Assembly (NCBI GenBank): GCA_002633005.1
Contig: NMRA01000962.1
Location: 21,454-85,453 of the forward strand
Reading direction: 5' to 3'
Length of the DNA: 64,000 nucleotides
DNA from: Phoronis australis
Lineage: Eukaryota > Phoronida > Phoronidae
The notes below the pieces were generated by a model. That model ran no database searches, was not told the DNA's origin, and was given only the letters and a program-made list of their open reading frames with translations. The position numbers were made by a program, and so were the translations under genes. Each line of letters opens with the position of its first letter. Within the stretch, counting starts at the first letter, position 1. Shown piece by piece: positions 46,342 through 58,358 of this stretch.

Positions 46342-48698
46342 ACATCTATAATCTTCGTGTACTATACAATATTTTAAAAGCATTCTTAGTTTTCACTTTA
46401 AACTGAAGAATATCTGATTACCGTACTTTGTGTTACGGCAGGGTTAGATGTCTGGAAAGAAATTTCTACTGCCTAGGGAAAGAATCCCACAGCCGCACAC
46501 CTACTAAAATCTGACAGGTGACAGAAATTTTGCTTTAAGCTTTGAACACGGTCTCTTCAAGAAGTATTCCTTTCTCTCAGTGCGATGAACACTCGAGCGG
46601 TCCACTCTTAGGAGTAGCTATTTCCCCTCGCGTTTCCAACTAACTGGGTAACGGATAGTGATTGAAACAAAATTGAAAAGTGAATAGATTGGTTCCTCGT
46701 CCTCCAACCATCAAATGGCTCCTATGCCTATACCCTATTGCTCAGCCCCTCCACTATGAGGGTAATAAACCAATATTCTAAAAGTTATTTCCAACCCTTT
46801 CCCTTTGGCATCATGGTGGCACAAACACGGAAAACATTTTCATCTAATGGACCTATTTACTGAAAATCGCAAACCGGCCTATGATTTAAAAAATTGTCAG
46901 TTATACACATCGGCTGTAGATCAAGGGAATTTTGTCTGCATGTACGTTGTGAACGTACATTGTCCGCAGATGAGGTAACAAGTTTTGAAATTCAGTACGA
47001 TTCCAAGTTCAACCACAACAAAAACATGGCCATGGGTTTATTTCTGGTTACATTCGAAGTCTCCTAACTCAAAGCTACACAAGATACGTACTTCACTCAA
47101 CTGCATGTCTTGTTTGGTAACAGCTGGGCTGTTTTGCAACAAAAAAAACTTTTGCTTCATAATTTGTACTCAATATTAGGCAGCCGGTAAGCATCACCCT
47201 GGATGCCGCAGGCATACAGGGGCGGTGAGTACATCCCATAAAAAGTTACTAATTTCAAAATACACGAAATAAAATTAAATGAAATTAGCATATATGCACA
47301 TGGAGTTATACTTAGCACATACCATCAGTCTGGAGAAGATTCAGTTAAGATAATTTAAAGAAATCGTTGAAAATCTGTCGCGGTTTGCTTGACTTTTTCT
47401 TGGGGTGCCATTTTGAGGAAGTTACGTGAAATCCCTGATGTTGGCGAATAAAAAGTCCAAGGGACACAAATCTTGAAAATTTAACCTGATACCTTCCCAC
47501 GCTTGTTTGCGTCATGCGCCAGCGTCACGCGCTTCGCTCAGTCTCGCGCTATAGCCTGCCTACTTTGTAGTTATCGCGTGCGTGGTGAAAAAGTTAACGG
47601 GTGACCAAAAAAGTGGAGTTGGAATTCTTCGCCTTTGTCAGCTTAATTCTCGTAACTAAGCTTCATCGAAGATATGTGTAAAAGTAGAAAGGACCACTGA
47701 AGAAAGTAAGCTCTTTTTTAAATGATAGATTTAAGTGTGAAATGTATTTTTGACCAGGTGAAAACTCCAAATCAGTCGCCGGATTTGGCCTACCGCCCGT
47801 TTAAAATATATGGGACGAAATTCATACAGAAAGCGATGGGAAGTATTGCAGCTATTGCAGCCCGTAAATGCCAACCGAGGGGCTACGTGTTGCTTAAGCA
47901 GATAGTAGCCCCTAATTACTAGTGTGACCCACTGGAGCTACGTCGCATGTAAACCGGTGGAGTTGCCCAATCTTGACTGGTGAGGGTGTCCGTAATGTTG
48001 GATATTCTAATCATGCTGTTTTCGATAAATTCTCGTTGGGATATATCTGATCTTCCAGTATGATCATAGCGATCTCTTATCTACAAGTTATTTCAAAGTT
48101 TTAGAATAAGGTAATGGACTTCCCTAAATATTTTAAAACAGGAGGTGATCAAAAACTAGCCATAACGTAACCAATTCATCAGTTCTAAAAATCACAGTGA
48201 CTTTACTTTCAGCATAAAAGAGGAAGTCCACTGGGTTTTATTGTCATGTCAATGTGCTGACCTACAAATTGTTCTAAGTGCATGTCACATTCTAGCTCCT
48301 CACACTGTTTGTTCAACATAACAACTGCCAGGGCTGGGAAACATCAATCTGTAGAGAACTTTCACCTCTACTCAGAAAACTTATACTTAAATTCAAAACT
48401 AATTTGCATCCAAAAAAAGGAAAAGAAAGAATTACTTTAGTTTAGATATGGGTTTGTTTCGAATTTTTTTTAAAAATTGTCTTTAGTCAAAAAGCCCACA
48501 TTTGATGATAAAAAGTGAGATATTTGGCATGCTACTGTAAAAGAATGTAATTTGTTGGAGATTGGATGCTACAACAAAATTATATTATCCCAATAAGCAC
48601 TGTTGAAGAAAAAATGGAGTAGTTGACTAACGGCAACCTTTAATTTAACATAGGCAAAAGCTAGTGTGTGTTCTAAATATCTTTTTAAGGTTTCTAGT
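46342..48698. other. Non-coding interval, nothing recognised
   Basis: A short hairpin (GTACGTT-GTG-AACGTAC) lies near 46940-46960. Frames at 46985-47179 and 47722-47922 are unrecognised; the second follows an acceptor-like TATTTTTGACCAG but has no matching donor that I trust. Confidence 0.35.
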
Positions 48699-48753
48699 GC
48701 CAAATGATGTTTTGTGGATTTTCCAAGCTATTGTTTAACTTCCGAGATTTATG
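48699..48753 (+). repeat. Dispersed repeat piece (direct partner at 27265-27319)
   Basis: GCCAAATGATGTTTTGTGGA then TTTTCCAAGCTATTGTTTAA; see the partner. The boundaries of the full repeat are not clear. Confidence 0.6.
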
Positions 48754-49089
48754 CCATGGGTGTAATACAGCTGACTGGTAAATGATAAAACTTGCATGCT
48801 TCTACATAAATTCCTCACGTAGGTGTTCCCATCCCAAAATTCACTGAAAAGTTCAATTTGTCTCGAGATTTAGCAAAGTTGTGCATTGAACCACAACAAG
48901 AAATGAGGCCACCTGCTGCACTGTATTTATTAATATTACTATCGCGCATTGTTTGTTTGATCAAGAGTGTACTTAACACAAAGCTTCATTAGAAATAGTC
49001 TGTTGAATCGTGACAGAAATTGCAGGGAATTTGAGCAAAAGTAACATAATCAGAATGTTGATTGTCAAAAAGTCCCGCAAAGCTAGGGG

Positions 49090-49249
49090 GAATTACATTA
49101 GAAATTCAACGATTTAACCAGTTTAAGGAAACGTAGGGATATAGGGGGACTCGAGTTTTTGGGTTTGCGGACCTTATTACTTAAAATACGGGATTTGTTC
49201 AAGGCCTATGAATTGCATGTGCATTCACCCCCCCNCTAAATCCACTACT
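49090..49249. mobile_element. Possible degenerate MITE copy with an N inside its right end
   Basis: The right end CTAAATCCACTACTG resembles the terminus of the CAGTGGCGGAT family, and the interior has the same G- and C-run style (AGGGGGACTCGAGTTTTTGG). The N at 49235 interrupts a C run. The left end is not identifiable, so the limits are approximate. Confidence 0.35.
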
Positions 49250-49304
49250 GTTCTCAACAGTATGAGAGAAACTCTCCAATGTAGCAAAATATCTTAAAAC
49301 AAGG

Positions 49305-49713
49305 TCATGAACATTCCCACTAAATGAGGTTGTCAAACCCTACTGATCAGGGAAAACAGTGGGCCCCTGGTTCAACAGATTGAACTAGAGGGTATTTATC
49401 CACCTTGAATGTGTTGCACTGGCTGGGTTGAGGATCAAAGGATACCTCCTAGCTGCTCTGTTCATCCAGTCACTTTTGAGGATAATTGGCTTCGCTCATG
49501 CGAATATGATCAGCTGATTACAATCTAGCCTAGATGACCATACTTTTTATGGAGAGCATTTTGTGTAGTTTTTGATGCAATATTTGAAAAGATGAGTGAA
49601 ATAAATAATTCGTAAAACTTTTAATTTTTCAAATCAGCCCAGGAGAATGATTTTGCAACACAGCAACTCCCAGGATTACGTTTATTCGGCACAAAACAAT
49701 AGGACCCAAGTTA
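49305..49713 (+). repeat. Dispersed repeat of about 410 bp (second copy at 53762-54157)
   Basis: Starts ATGAACATTCCCACTAAAT and ends near AGGACCCAAGTTA. It aligns over its whole length with 53762-54157, with moderate divergence. Shared blocks include GGATAATTGGCTTCGCTCA and GATATGATCAGCTGATTACA-type sequence. No terminal repeats or coding seen. Confidence 0.8.
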
Positions 49714-50121
49714 GGATAGTATAAATGTAGACCTACCGATACTCGGTGTGTTACTTAGATTTTGAGCATAACCTATTTTCTCGGTGATCTTAAAATCAAT
49801 TTTGGCACGTAAAAATGGCGGTAAAATTTTGCGACCTGGCATTTATGAATGGGTGCTGGATTTTGAAAATGCTACCTGGGATTTTGGCTGGGTTGCAAAA
49901 TGCGATCTGCCGATTTTCATTAGTCTTCATATAGCTATCTGGGTGCCTTAGGTACCACTGTGTATCTCTGTTAGACCCCGAAATTTCACACAGCTCCTGT
50001 AGTTCTACTTATATATATTATTAACATGTAGAGCGTAGGAGTATTACGCTGTACTACTCCGTGGTGCAATTAACGACCGTCGGCGTGTGCATGCAAAATC
50101 TAGGAAATAGCCGACACTCAC
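49714..50121. other. Non-coding interval
   Basis: No gene recognised; would be intron if the exon at 50122-50245 is real. Confidence 0.3.
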
Positions 50122-50245
50122 CTAGCCCTTTGTAGCCGTTAAAGTAAAAAAATCTAATAAACATCATTTTGTTGCATAATTCTTTGTCTTTTTGTAACAA
50201 AGAAAAGTCCGTCATCGTTTCGCTTGTGACACGCGCACACGCCAT
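50122..50245 (-). CDS. Possible first coding exon, unrecognised protein
   Basis: On the minus strand an ATG in strong context (TAATAAATGGCG: A at -3, G at +4) opens MACARVTSETMTDFSLLQKD and continues for 41 codons to a perfect donor, GGGCTAG/GTGAGTG, with one base carried over (phase 1). Local CpG content is raised near the start (ACACGCGCACACGCC). No downstream exon was found and no family is recognised. A start plus donor in frame is suggestive but can arise by chance. Confidence 0.3.
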
Positions 50246-52639
50246 TTATTAATTTGCGACATCTCTCAGGATATGCTGACAGCTTCGCAGCAGCAAATTT
50301 TGTTCTAAAATTCAGTTTCCTGGTATTAAAATACTGAAAACTTGTAACGAAATAACACCAGTTCCGATAATTTGTTGTGACATGTACTCAACCTAGTGGG
50401 AGAACAGTAGATTGAGGAATTGGTGAATAAAGAAACTGGCCAATTGGTAATACAATGTTTTATGGCGCCGAAAGCCAAGCAAAAGATCGCATCACAATTT
50501 TAGCTGCAGAATAATGGAAGAACAACGCCAATTTTTCTAACACTGCGGTAAATAATTAAGTTTACTCCAGTAAGAGTGTCGTTTTTGGTGACTAATTTTT
50601 TGTAACATTTTTGGTTATTTTTTACCTGCATCGCTGTAAAGCTGTATACCTAGTATACAACTTTGCACCAAGGCTTGGTGATGCTGCGAGATATTTTTTG
50701 TTGCTCATACAGATTGTTGCTAATTTTTGCTTATTTTCATAACCTATGAGGATAGTGGAAATAACAATGTTGCAATTTGAATTTTAATGTTTGCTTAATT
50801 CAGAAAATCAGAGGTCAGTATACCTTGACTTTTTGAAATGCTTAAGGCCAAAGAGTAGCTGATGCCCACCCTCTCAAAATTGCCCTGAAGGTATTAACTC
50901 TACCATACAGCTTTATTTACCTGGTCTTGGCTAATTATCATTTTATGGCCTGGTAATCCATTCAGCCAAAAGTAGGTCCATAGGTTGCTTATCAGCCAAT
51001 TATACCTGCATGCTGACTCACAATAGAAGCCTGATAAGAGGGGAGGTGGATACATACAGTGTACCTATAGTTTCTTGTTGTAGTGGATTTGTTCAGGACA
51101 TGACTTTAACCAAGTAAAAGTATACAGTGTCTGAAATAAGGCCGTAGAATTTGGTGTTTGGCTTAATGACTTGACACCTTTTATTCTTTGGGTGACATGA
51201 GCATATCAGTTTCATTGAAATTTAGCTACAAAGAAAGGCACATCCCTGGGAAAAAGTGGTATAATTCACAAGACCAAACTTTGCTTGATATACATGCAAG
51301 ATAAGCTCTCAAAAATGTTGTTAACATTTTTTTAGTTATCACTTCATTTTTGCTTTATGCAACTTGTTGGAAAATCATATCTAGGTGCAACAACATCCCT
51401 AAAAATTGTTAATTTTTGTAAAATTTCAAAAATAAACCACAAATACATACCTAACCACAGAAAGCTCTGAATTTATTGCTCCTTGTTTTAAGATTTTTCT
51501 CTCAGTCGTTTTAAGTATACCTCTATTGCACTTTATTTCAATTTTCAATGGAACCTACTCTTCAACACCTTTGCTGATTTAAAACATGATTTCAACAATC
51601 CTATTATTTAAACCATGTCACAAATTCTTGTGACCTACTCTTGCAGCTCAACAGAATTTGCAAAATAATTCCAGTATTGCCTTGAGTCAAAGGGAGGTTT
51701 AGTTCTTTTAATATTCTCTTAAGCTATTGTAAACAAATCTGAAGTGACACAACAAGATAATTTCAACCAAGCATGGGTCATTCCATTGCTATAACCACCA
51801 TTTGTTACTTATGTTGAAATGCTTAACCTGCTAGGTTATGTTTGATCAATGCCTAGCTGTTCCTGTAACACAACTTGGATAAGTATATCACAAGGGGCAG
51901 CTTTTACAATCGAGCTTTTGATCTATCTGTGAGGCCATATTTATACTTGGAAGTATGACTGAGATTTCCATGGTGTTTTGCTACCATAATCATTATATCC
52001 ACTTAGAAATTGGTTTGCAGGTCACGTGAGTTCTGAAACGTTAAACGCTAGTACCTTTACGCTTAAAATTTTCACTCATAATTTTTTGTTTGTAATTTTG
52101 CGCTCTTGTTTTTGGACACTCGCATTTTGCGCATGTTATGAAGGGTTAGGTACGAGGAAGCACACGAATACAAAAGGTTTAAAATATCAAAAACTGACAA
52201 TTTTTTAACTTAGTCTAGGTCGTAGTTATGCTCATAATAATGAGCGAACAATTTTTGTTGAAAAATAAACTAAGTCTCGGCCGTAAATACAAGTGAACAA
52301 TTCTATTCGCAATGTCAACTCGTTGAGTATACGTACACCACAGATCATATATTTTGTTCGACTACAGGTTGCCAATGAGTCGATGGCGGGTCGTCAAAAT
52401 AGCCAAACAATAGGCCAATTTTTAACTGACGTCCATGCTGAGCATACATCAGCCAATCCAGTTTTACGGTGGTTTGCTGCTATTTTTCGGCTAGAATTCA
52501 GTTGCTTAAGAGGTTGTGCTGTCCTCACATTTGCACTGGGATCGTCTGCGCACAGGATGAAATCAATTAACCTAGTTTAATATGCGACTGCTATACAAGT
52601 TCACATTGGTTGCATAACACATGAAGGTTTAAGGTGAGC
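50246..52639. other. Non-coding interval, one weak exon-like stretch
   Basis: AT-rich. Near 52345-52370 an acceptor-like TATATTTTGTTCGACTACAG is followed by an open frame (VANESMAGRQNSQTIGQFLT onward to 52580) of about 70 codons that is not recognised. A related AAACTAAGTCTCGGCCGTAA / AACTTAGTCTAGGTCGTAGT pair lies at about 52207-52290. Confidence 0.3.
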
Positions 52640-52838
52640 GGTAACCGTACACAAGATAATGGATATTGCAACCTGTTTTGAAAACAAGACGTGAAAGTTT
52701 TCTCCATATTCGCGTTACGGTCAATACAACACCATGTTCAATTTGAAAAACTTTTAACGAAGTGTCCATTCACACATTTTGTTTGTGTTAGGTAGAATTG
52801 CTGCTGCATTCTTAAAGTTTTGCTTCAGCACAGACACG
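52640..52838 (+). repeat. 200-bp repeat, left copy (inverted partner at 62520-62719)
   Basis: From GGTAACCGTACACAAGATAA to TTCAGCACAGACACG. The reverse complement of 62520-62719 matches throughout with modest divergence. It abuts an AACTTAAGTT array on its right here, and the satellite array in the other copy. Confidence 0.85.
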
Positions 52839-54785
52839 CCCTTACAAAAATGAACTTAAGTTTTTCGCTGAAAACTTAAGTTTTTGGCGAAAAAACCTAA
52901 GTTTTTGGAAAATAACTTAAGTATTGGAGGAAAAAATTAAGTTCTTCCGAAAAACTTAAGTTTTTGAAAGAAACTTAAGTTTTTATAACTTAAGTTTTTC
53001 GCCAAAAACTTAATATTTTCAGCACAATGTTAAGTTTTTCAGAAAACTTAAGTTTTTACAAATAAACTTAAGTTTCAAGTAATAACTTAAATTTTCGTGA
53101 AAACTTAAGTTTTTCGTACTAACAAACCTTAAGTTTTTCTGATAACTTAACTTTATCACAAAACTTAAGTTTTTGTAATTTTAAAAACTTGAGTTTTCCT
53201 GACTTCTTAAGTTTTTCAGAAAACTGGATTTTTTCATTTTGTGGAAAACTTGAATTTTATTAAAACTCTAAGGTTTCTATGCGATGAAAATTAACGTTTT
53301 CAAGTTTTTAAAATTTGAACATTGTGAGATATTTAATTTTTGGTTCGAAATTTTTCCCATTATTTTCCAACAAAAAATTATTGTTTGCTCATGCAAAACC
53401 CATCATCTCATAAAAATGTTGCCGGAATGTTTCCTTAACATTTATATAGATACAAACCATAAAACGACGAAGTTAACCTGGTTAGTACATAATTAGTGCA
53501 GTTATGTAATCATTACGGCACGTCTTTGTGAATTTAAATGTAGACGAACATCCGGTGACCAACAGCAGTAGAATGCACCCAATGTTAATCCCCTGAGACA
53601 TTGACCTGGTCAGTACAATTTAATCAAGGGAACTCATGCAATTCTTAAAAAACGTAGTTATTGTGCAAGTTTCCTTTGTGTTGAGTTGTATTCGTAAGGC
53701 AGTTTCCACCGGAAGTCAACAGTTTGAATTTTATAACCGACAGTCAACTTCGAAGAACATGCTATGAACATTCCCACTAAATAAGATTGGTCCTAACCGG
53801 TGGGGTATGGAAAATTGAACTAGACCGTATTTATCCACCTTGGCTGAGTCGTACTCGGCTCACGATCAAAGGGATGCCGCCAAGCTGCTCTAGTCATCGA
53901 GTCACGCGAGCGAGGATAATTGGCTTCGCTCACGCGGATATGATCAGCTGATTACAATCTAGCTAGCAGACTGTACTTTTTATGGAGAGTGTTTTACGTA
54001 GTTTTTACTGTAATATTTGAAAGGAGGAGCGAAAACAAATATGAGTACAACTTTGAATTTTTCAAATCGGCCCAGGATAAGAGATTTTGCAACACAGCAA
54101 CACTCACGATTACTTTCATTCGGCGCGCACTAATACAAAAATATAGGACCCAAGTTATTTAGATTTTGGAACACATGCATTGCAATATTCAAAATACTTT
54201 TATTATGAATCTTACAAGCTGTAAAACGACGTTGTTAATTTCATTGTGTTCATTCATTGTCATCCGTCAAATCGGCAATTTCCGAGANTATATTACTACG
54301 AGCAGAGCCAGCAAGAAGACATTTCAGAAGTTTTGGAAGTCAGGTTAGTGCCAGAGAGCGTTCTAAAATCGATTGGCCACAATCGGTGCTGTGATTTCCA
54401 ACGAACGTGTTAAGTTCAGTTGTTATTGTCACAATGTCAGCCACTCACGAGTCACGTTGTCACATACCGGCATGGACTCATTCTGTGTGTGAATTTTTTA
54501 AACTTCTAACGCGTAATATACTTCTGGAGGTCCATCAGAGGAAGCCATAACGTTCACATAAGGCTATATTACTCTAATATATTTCTGTCTTCTGAGGTTG
54601 TGTCAGAGTGATCAATGCAAGGGGGGTGGGAACTACCAAGGCAAAGTGTAATCACTTCCCAAGTTGGGTATATTTGGCATTGGTTGTGTGTGCTTATGTC
54701 CATGTTCGTAGTAATTCTTGAAAGCTCCTGATTTTGAAATCTCATATCACTACAGGTCATTAATTTGCAAGGTTCACTTGCCTCA
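52839..54785 (+). repeat. Tandem repeat unit A, starting with an AACTTAAGTT palindrome array
   Basis: Begins CCCTTACAAAAATGAACTTA. Up to about 53220 the palindromic word AACTTAAGTT recurs about every 20 bp, with variable TTTTCGC/TTTTGG spacers. The body follows (AT-rich, ORF-like 53284-53496), then a 0.5-kb insertion related to the 49.3 kb repeat, then a right part ending TTCACTTGCCTCA. Unit B starts at the next base. The N at 54288 lies at the right edge of the insertion. Confidence 0.85.
53762..54157 (+). repeat. Copy of the 49.3-kb dispersed repeat inside unit A
   Basis: Aligns with 49305-49713. Unit B lacks it and has about 40 other bases at the same place (about 55443-55480), so this is an insertion or an assembly substitution; an N (54288) lies just to the right. 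Confidence 0.78.
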
Positions 54786-56075
54786 CCCTTACAAAAATGA
54801 ACTTAAGTTTTCATCGAAAAACTTAAGTTTTTGGTCTGAAAAACTTAAGTTTTCATTCACAAACTTAAGTTTTCTTGACTTCTTAAGTTTTTCAGAAAAC
54901 TGGATTTTTTTCATTTGTGGTAAACTTGAATTTTCTTAAAACTCTCAGGTTTCTATGTGATGAAAATTTACGTTTTCAAGTTTTTAAAATTTGAACATTG
55001 TGAGATATTTAATTTTTGGTTCGAAAATTTTCCCATTATTTTCCAACAAAAAATTATTGTTTGCTCATGCAAAACCCATGATGTCAAAAAAATGTTGCCC
55101 GAATGTTTCCTTCACATTTATATAGATACAAATACCATAAAACGACGAACGTTTAACCTGGTCAGTACAGAATTAGTGCAGTTATGTAATATCATTACGG
55201 CACGTCTTTGTGAATTTAAATATAGACGAACATCCGGTGACCAACAGCAGTAAGAATGCACCCAATGTTAATCCCCTGAGACACTAACCTGGTCAGTACA
55301 ATGTAATCAATGGAACTCATGCAATTCTTTAAAAAAACGTAGTTATTGTGCAAGTTTCCTTTGTGTTGAGTTGTATTCGTAAGGCAGTTTCCACCGGAAG
55401 TCAGGAGTTCGAATTTTATAACCGACAGTCAACTTCGAAGAAAAAGTCGTGTGTTGGCTAGCCCGCAACAATGAAGTTGATATTACTACGAGCAGAGCCA
55501 GCAAGAAGTCATTTCAGAAGTTTTGGAAGTCAGGTTAGTGCCAGAGAGCGCTCTAAAATCGATTGGCCACAATCGGTGCTGTGATTTCTAACGAACGACG
55601 TGTTCAGTTCAGTTGTTATTGTCAGCCACTCACGAGTCACGCTGTCACATACCGACATGGACTCATTCTGTGTGTGAATTATCGAAATTTCTAACGCGTA
55701 ATATACTTCTGGAGGTCCATCAGAGGAAGCCATAACGTTCACATAAGGCTATTACTCTATTATATTTCTGTCTTCTGAGGTTGTGTCAGTGTGATCAATG
55801 CAAGGGGGGGAACTACCAAGGCAAAGTGTAATCATTTCCCAAGTTGGGTACCTTGGCATTGGTTGTGTGTGCTTATGTCTATGTTCGTNGTTGCGTCAGT
55901 GTGATCAATGCAAGGGGGGGGGGACTACCAAGGCAAAGTGTAATCATCTCCCAAGTAGGGTATATTGACATTGGTTGTGTGTGCTTATGTCTATGTTCGT
56001 AGTAATTCTTGGAAGCTCCTGATTTGAAATCTCATATCACTAAAGGTCAATAATTTGCAAGGTTCACTTGCCTCA
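54786..56075 (+). repeat. Tandem repeat unit B
   Basis: Starts with the same CCCTTACAAAAATGAACTTA terminus, has a much shorter AACTTAAGTT array (to about 54900), then the body in nearly identical form, ending TTCACTTGCCTCA. Within it about 108 bp is duplicated (55780-55888 and 55890-55997) with an N (55889) at the seam. Both units carry a frame reading VFKFLKFEHCEIFNFWFE, but the downstream phases differ, so coding is doubtful. Confidence 0.85.
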
Positions 56076-57017
56076 TCCACGCACCAATCCTAAAATATGG
56101 GGGGTGCTCAAATTTTTGGGCATGTTGACCTTTTACTAAAAAAAACGTGGTATGTTCAGAGCTGTGCACAGTGCATTCCTGAATTACAAATTTCTACTGC
56201 ACTCGTGTCTCGTTTTCTCAATTCTTTTTGTTTCTACGAGGCTGACCTTTTCATGCCCACTACGGCAAGTGGGCGGTGCTCGTTCGAGCCTCCCCTTGTT
56301 GCGCTTATGTGCCTGGTTCTCAAAAATAAGAATAACCAATGTAACTATTGTATTGCCTATTTTGAGTGATTTGCTCAGGTTTGTCGGGAGGATCTAGGTT
56401 ATTGAATGCGAAAGGACATCCCGATCCCACTACTAGTACCCTATCTGGAACACCCCCGGCATAGGTCACAATGTACCCAAGTGAACTCTCACCAGTCAAC
56501 ATGTTAACTATTGTTAAGCCCAGTGAAACGTGCATAATTCTTATCTAATTGCACCAAATAATTCAATGCAAATAAGGAAAATCTGTGTGATTTGACTTTG
56601 GGATTGAGTATGTGCTTTCAAATTTTTACCGGGTTGTGGAATACTAGAATGTTGCAAAAGTTTGCATATTCAAATTCAATGCGAGTTCGACTGGTTTTAT
56701 TGAAATCAATTATTTCAGTGTCATGGTGAAAGTGATAGTTAATCTGGGTAACACTTTACCTAGGAGTTGAGTTGAGTTGAATATGGACTGACTAGAATGA
56801 TCTCCCCATGTCTGTAAGGGCATATTCTTTTCCCTCTAGAAATTTGCTTGGAACCTCAATTAAATATCTTTGCAAATGCCAGCCAGTAAAGTGATTGGTA
56901 GGAGTACAGGATATAGTGTTTTTTATGTTTACTGTAGTACATGAGATAATGATTTTATTTTTACTGTAAACTATTATGGTTACATAAGACTTCTCGTGAA
57001 GACCATTCCAGTATCTT
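56076..57017. other. Interval without a recognised gene
   Basis: Two overlapping frames at 56097-56397 are open for 80-90 codons without a domain. Would be intron or upstream sequence of the exons at 57278 and 59232. Confidence 0.3.
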
Positions 57018-57179
57018 CAATGGTGGATTCAGAGGACAGCTAAGGGGCCGTGGCCTCGGCCCCCTAAAACGCTACAACATCAATTGGCAGTTGGGGGGCA
57101 GGGGGTGAATGTCTGATGGGCAAAACGCTACTCTGCCCCAACCCCCCAACTCAAAATCCTGGACCCCCCACCGCCCCTG
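57018..57179. mobile_element. MITE, 162 bp, 5-bp target duplication ATCTT
   Basis: Left end CAATGGTGGATTCAGAGG; right end GGACCCCCCACCGCCCCTG. ATCTT lies directly on both sides (57013-57017 and 57180-57184). Same family as 46181-46341. It lies 98 bp upstream of a good exon, within the presumed intron. Confidence 0.8.
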
Positions 57180-57277
57180 ATCTTTACATGGATGGCATTC
57201 CCTGTAAATGGGTTATGTCTGGATTCTTAAGAAGCTATCACATACTGTTATGTTTGCTAATATCTCATTATTTTCAG

Positions 57278-57368
57278 GTCTCTTTTAACTTGGCAGAGTA
57301 CTTGGAAGAACTAGACATCCAAACATTTGCATCGAAACAATCACCCAGGGATGGTATCGACATGGCAG
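57278..57368 (+). CDS. Probable internal exon of an unrecognised gene (91 bp)
   Basis: The acceptor (CTCATTATTTTCAG, AG at 57276-57277) and donor (GGCAG/GTAGAG) are both canonical. Only one phase is open: VSFNLAEYLEELDIQTFASK, then QSPRDGIDMA, with one base left over. That base joins the AG of the exon at 59232 to make a Glu codon and keeps the frame open into a natural stop. The intron between (1863 bp) holds a THAP fragment. The peptide looks like the acidic-helical end of a conserved cytoplasmic protein, but I do not recognise it. Upstream exons are not located. Confidence 0.6.
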
Positions 57369-58124
57369 GTAGAGCTTCATATGTTTCATTGTTGAGTTAA
57401 AAATAGTGCTGCTATCAGGGTTTGAATTTGAAACAATATGAAATATGTCCTTGGTTTAGCCAATGGGCTTATAATCTTTAACAAGCTCACTGATTCTTGT
57501 AGCCATTTGGTCAAGTCAATGTAAAGCTTCTTGGTTTTGCTATAAGTTTCAAAAAGTACACGCGGAAGTATACATGTCAGATTAAACTTTCAGTTCTAAC
57601 CCTGGTTATGCCGGCTAAATGACCATGAAACATTAGTAAGAAGTTCTATGCTGGCTGGAGTCAGCTAGTTAGAATACAACTAGCTCTGCTCATTATGTAG
57701 AGTTGTGTATTTATTATCAGATTAACGAATTAAACAATGAAAAGTTCTTAAAAATAATGGGAATTGTAGTTTATTGAAGTTGCCAACAGTTTCATCATTT
57801 GATAAAAATATTAATTAATTTGTCATAGAACTTGAACTGAAAAGTTGCAGAATAAGATACCTGGTTAGCCTCAAGTCCAACTTTTATTAACACATTAAAG
57901 TGTACACAACATGACTCTAGTACCTCAAAATAAATTTTATTATTATATCTTACTTGATTTCAGTGCCTTTAGTGCACAGCTCATAAAGAAACACGCAAAA
58001 ATTGAAAAAAATAATAATTGGGTTGAACCCAAGTCGTTCGCAATACCGTTCGGATCAGAGACAAAGTGTATAGAGTAAAGAGAATGCAAAGTACATTTAG
58101 CGTCGAGAAGGTTCGTAGAGGGAT

Positions 58125-58358
58125 CAAAAGATGTTTCCGGAGGCTGCAGCAACAGCAGCCAGGCGGAAAACGTCTCGCTGTTCCGAAGGACACCAAAGTT
58201 GCGCAGAAGTGGCATGACTTCGTGCGCCGAACGAGAGTGTGGGACGTCATCGTGGACCAAGCGATTCGGTCCGGGGCCACTCTGTGTTCTGCCCACTTTG
58301 AGGACTCATGTTTCGACTCCAGTCACATGAGACGTTACGATGAAGGCCTGGTTCAATA
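58125..58358 (+). pseudogene. THAP zinc-finger fragment in an intron
   Basis: The frame ending at 58359 gives LAVPKDTKVAQKWHDFVRRT, then SGATLCSAHFEDSCFDSS, the C-terminal half of a THAP domain with Pro, Trp and the C-x2-H-F motif intact. The N-terminal Cys half is in another frame (GGCSNSSQAENVSLF, about 58139-58185), so a frame change near 58185 broke the domain. The match style differs from the THAP pieces at 11.5 and 34.7 kb, pointing to another family. The opposite strand just downstream has an acidic frame from an ATG at 58641 with one early stop. No terminal repeats were found. Confidence 0.7.

Noticed and set aside
53284-53496. Frame shared by tandem units A and B
   Set aside because: Shared only because the DNA is duplicated; phase differs downstream and composition is plainly AT-driven.
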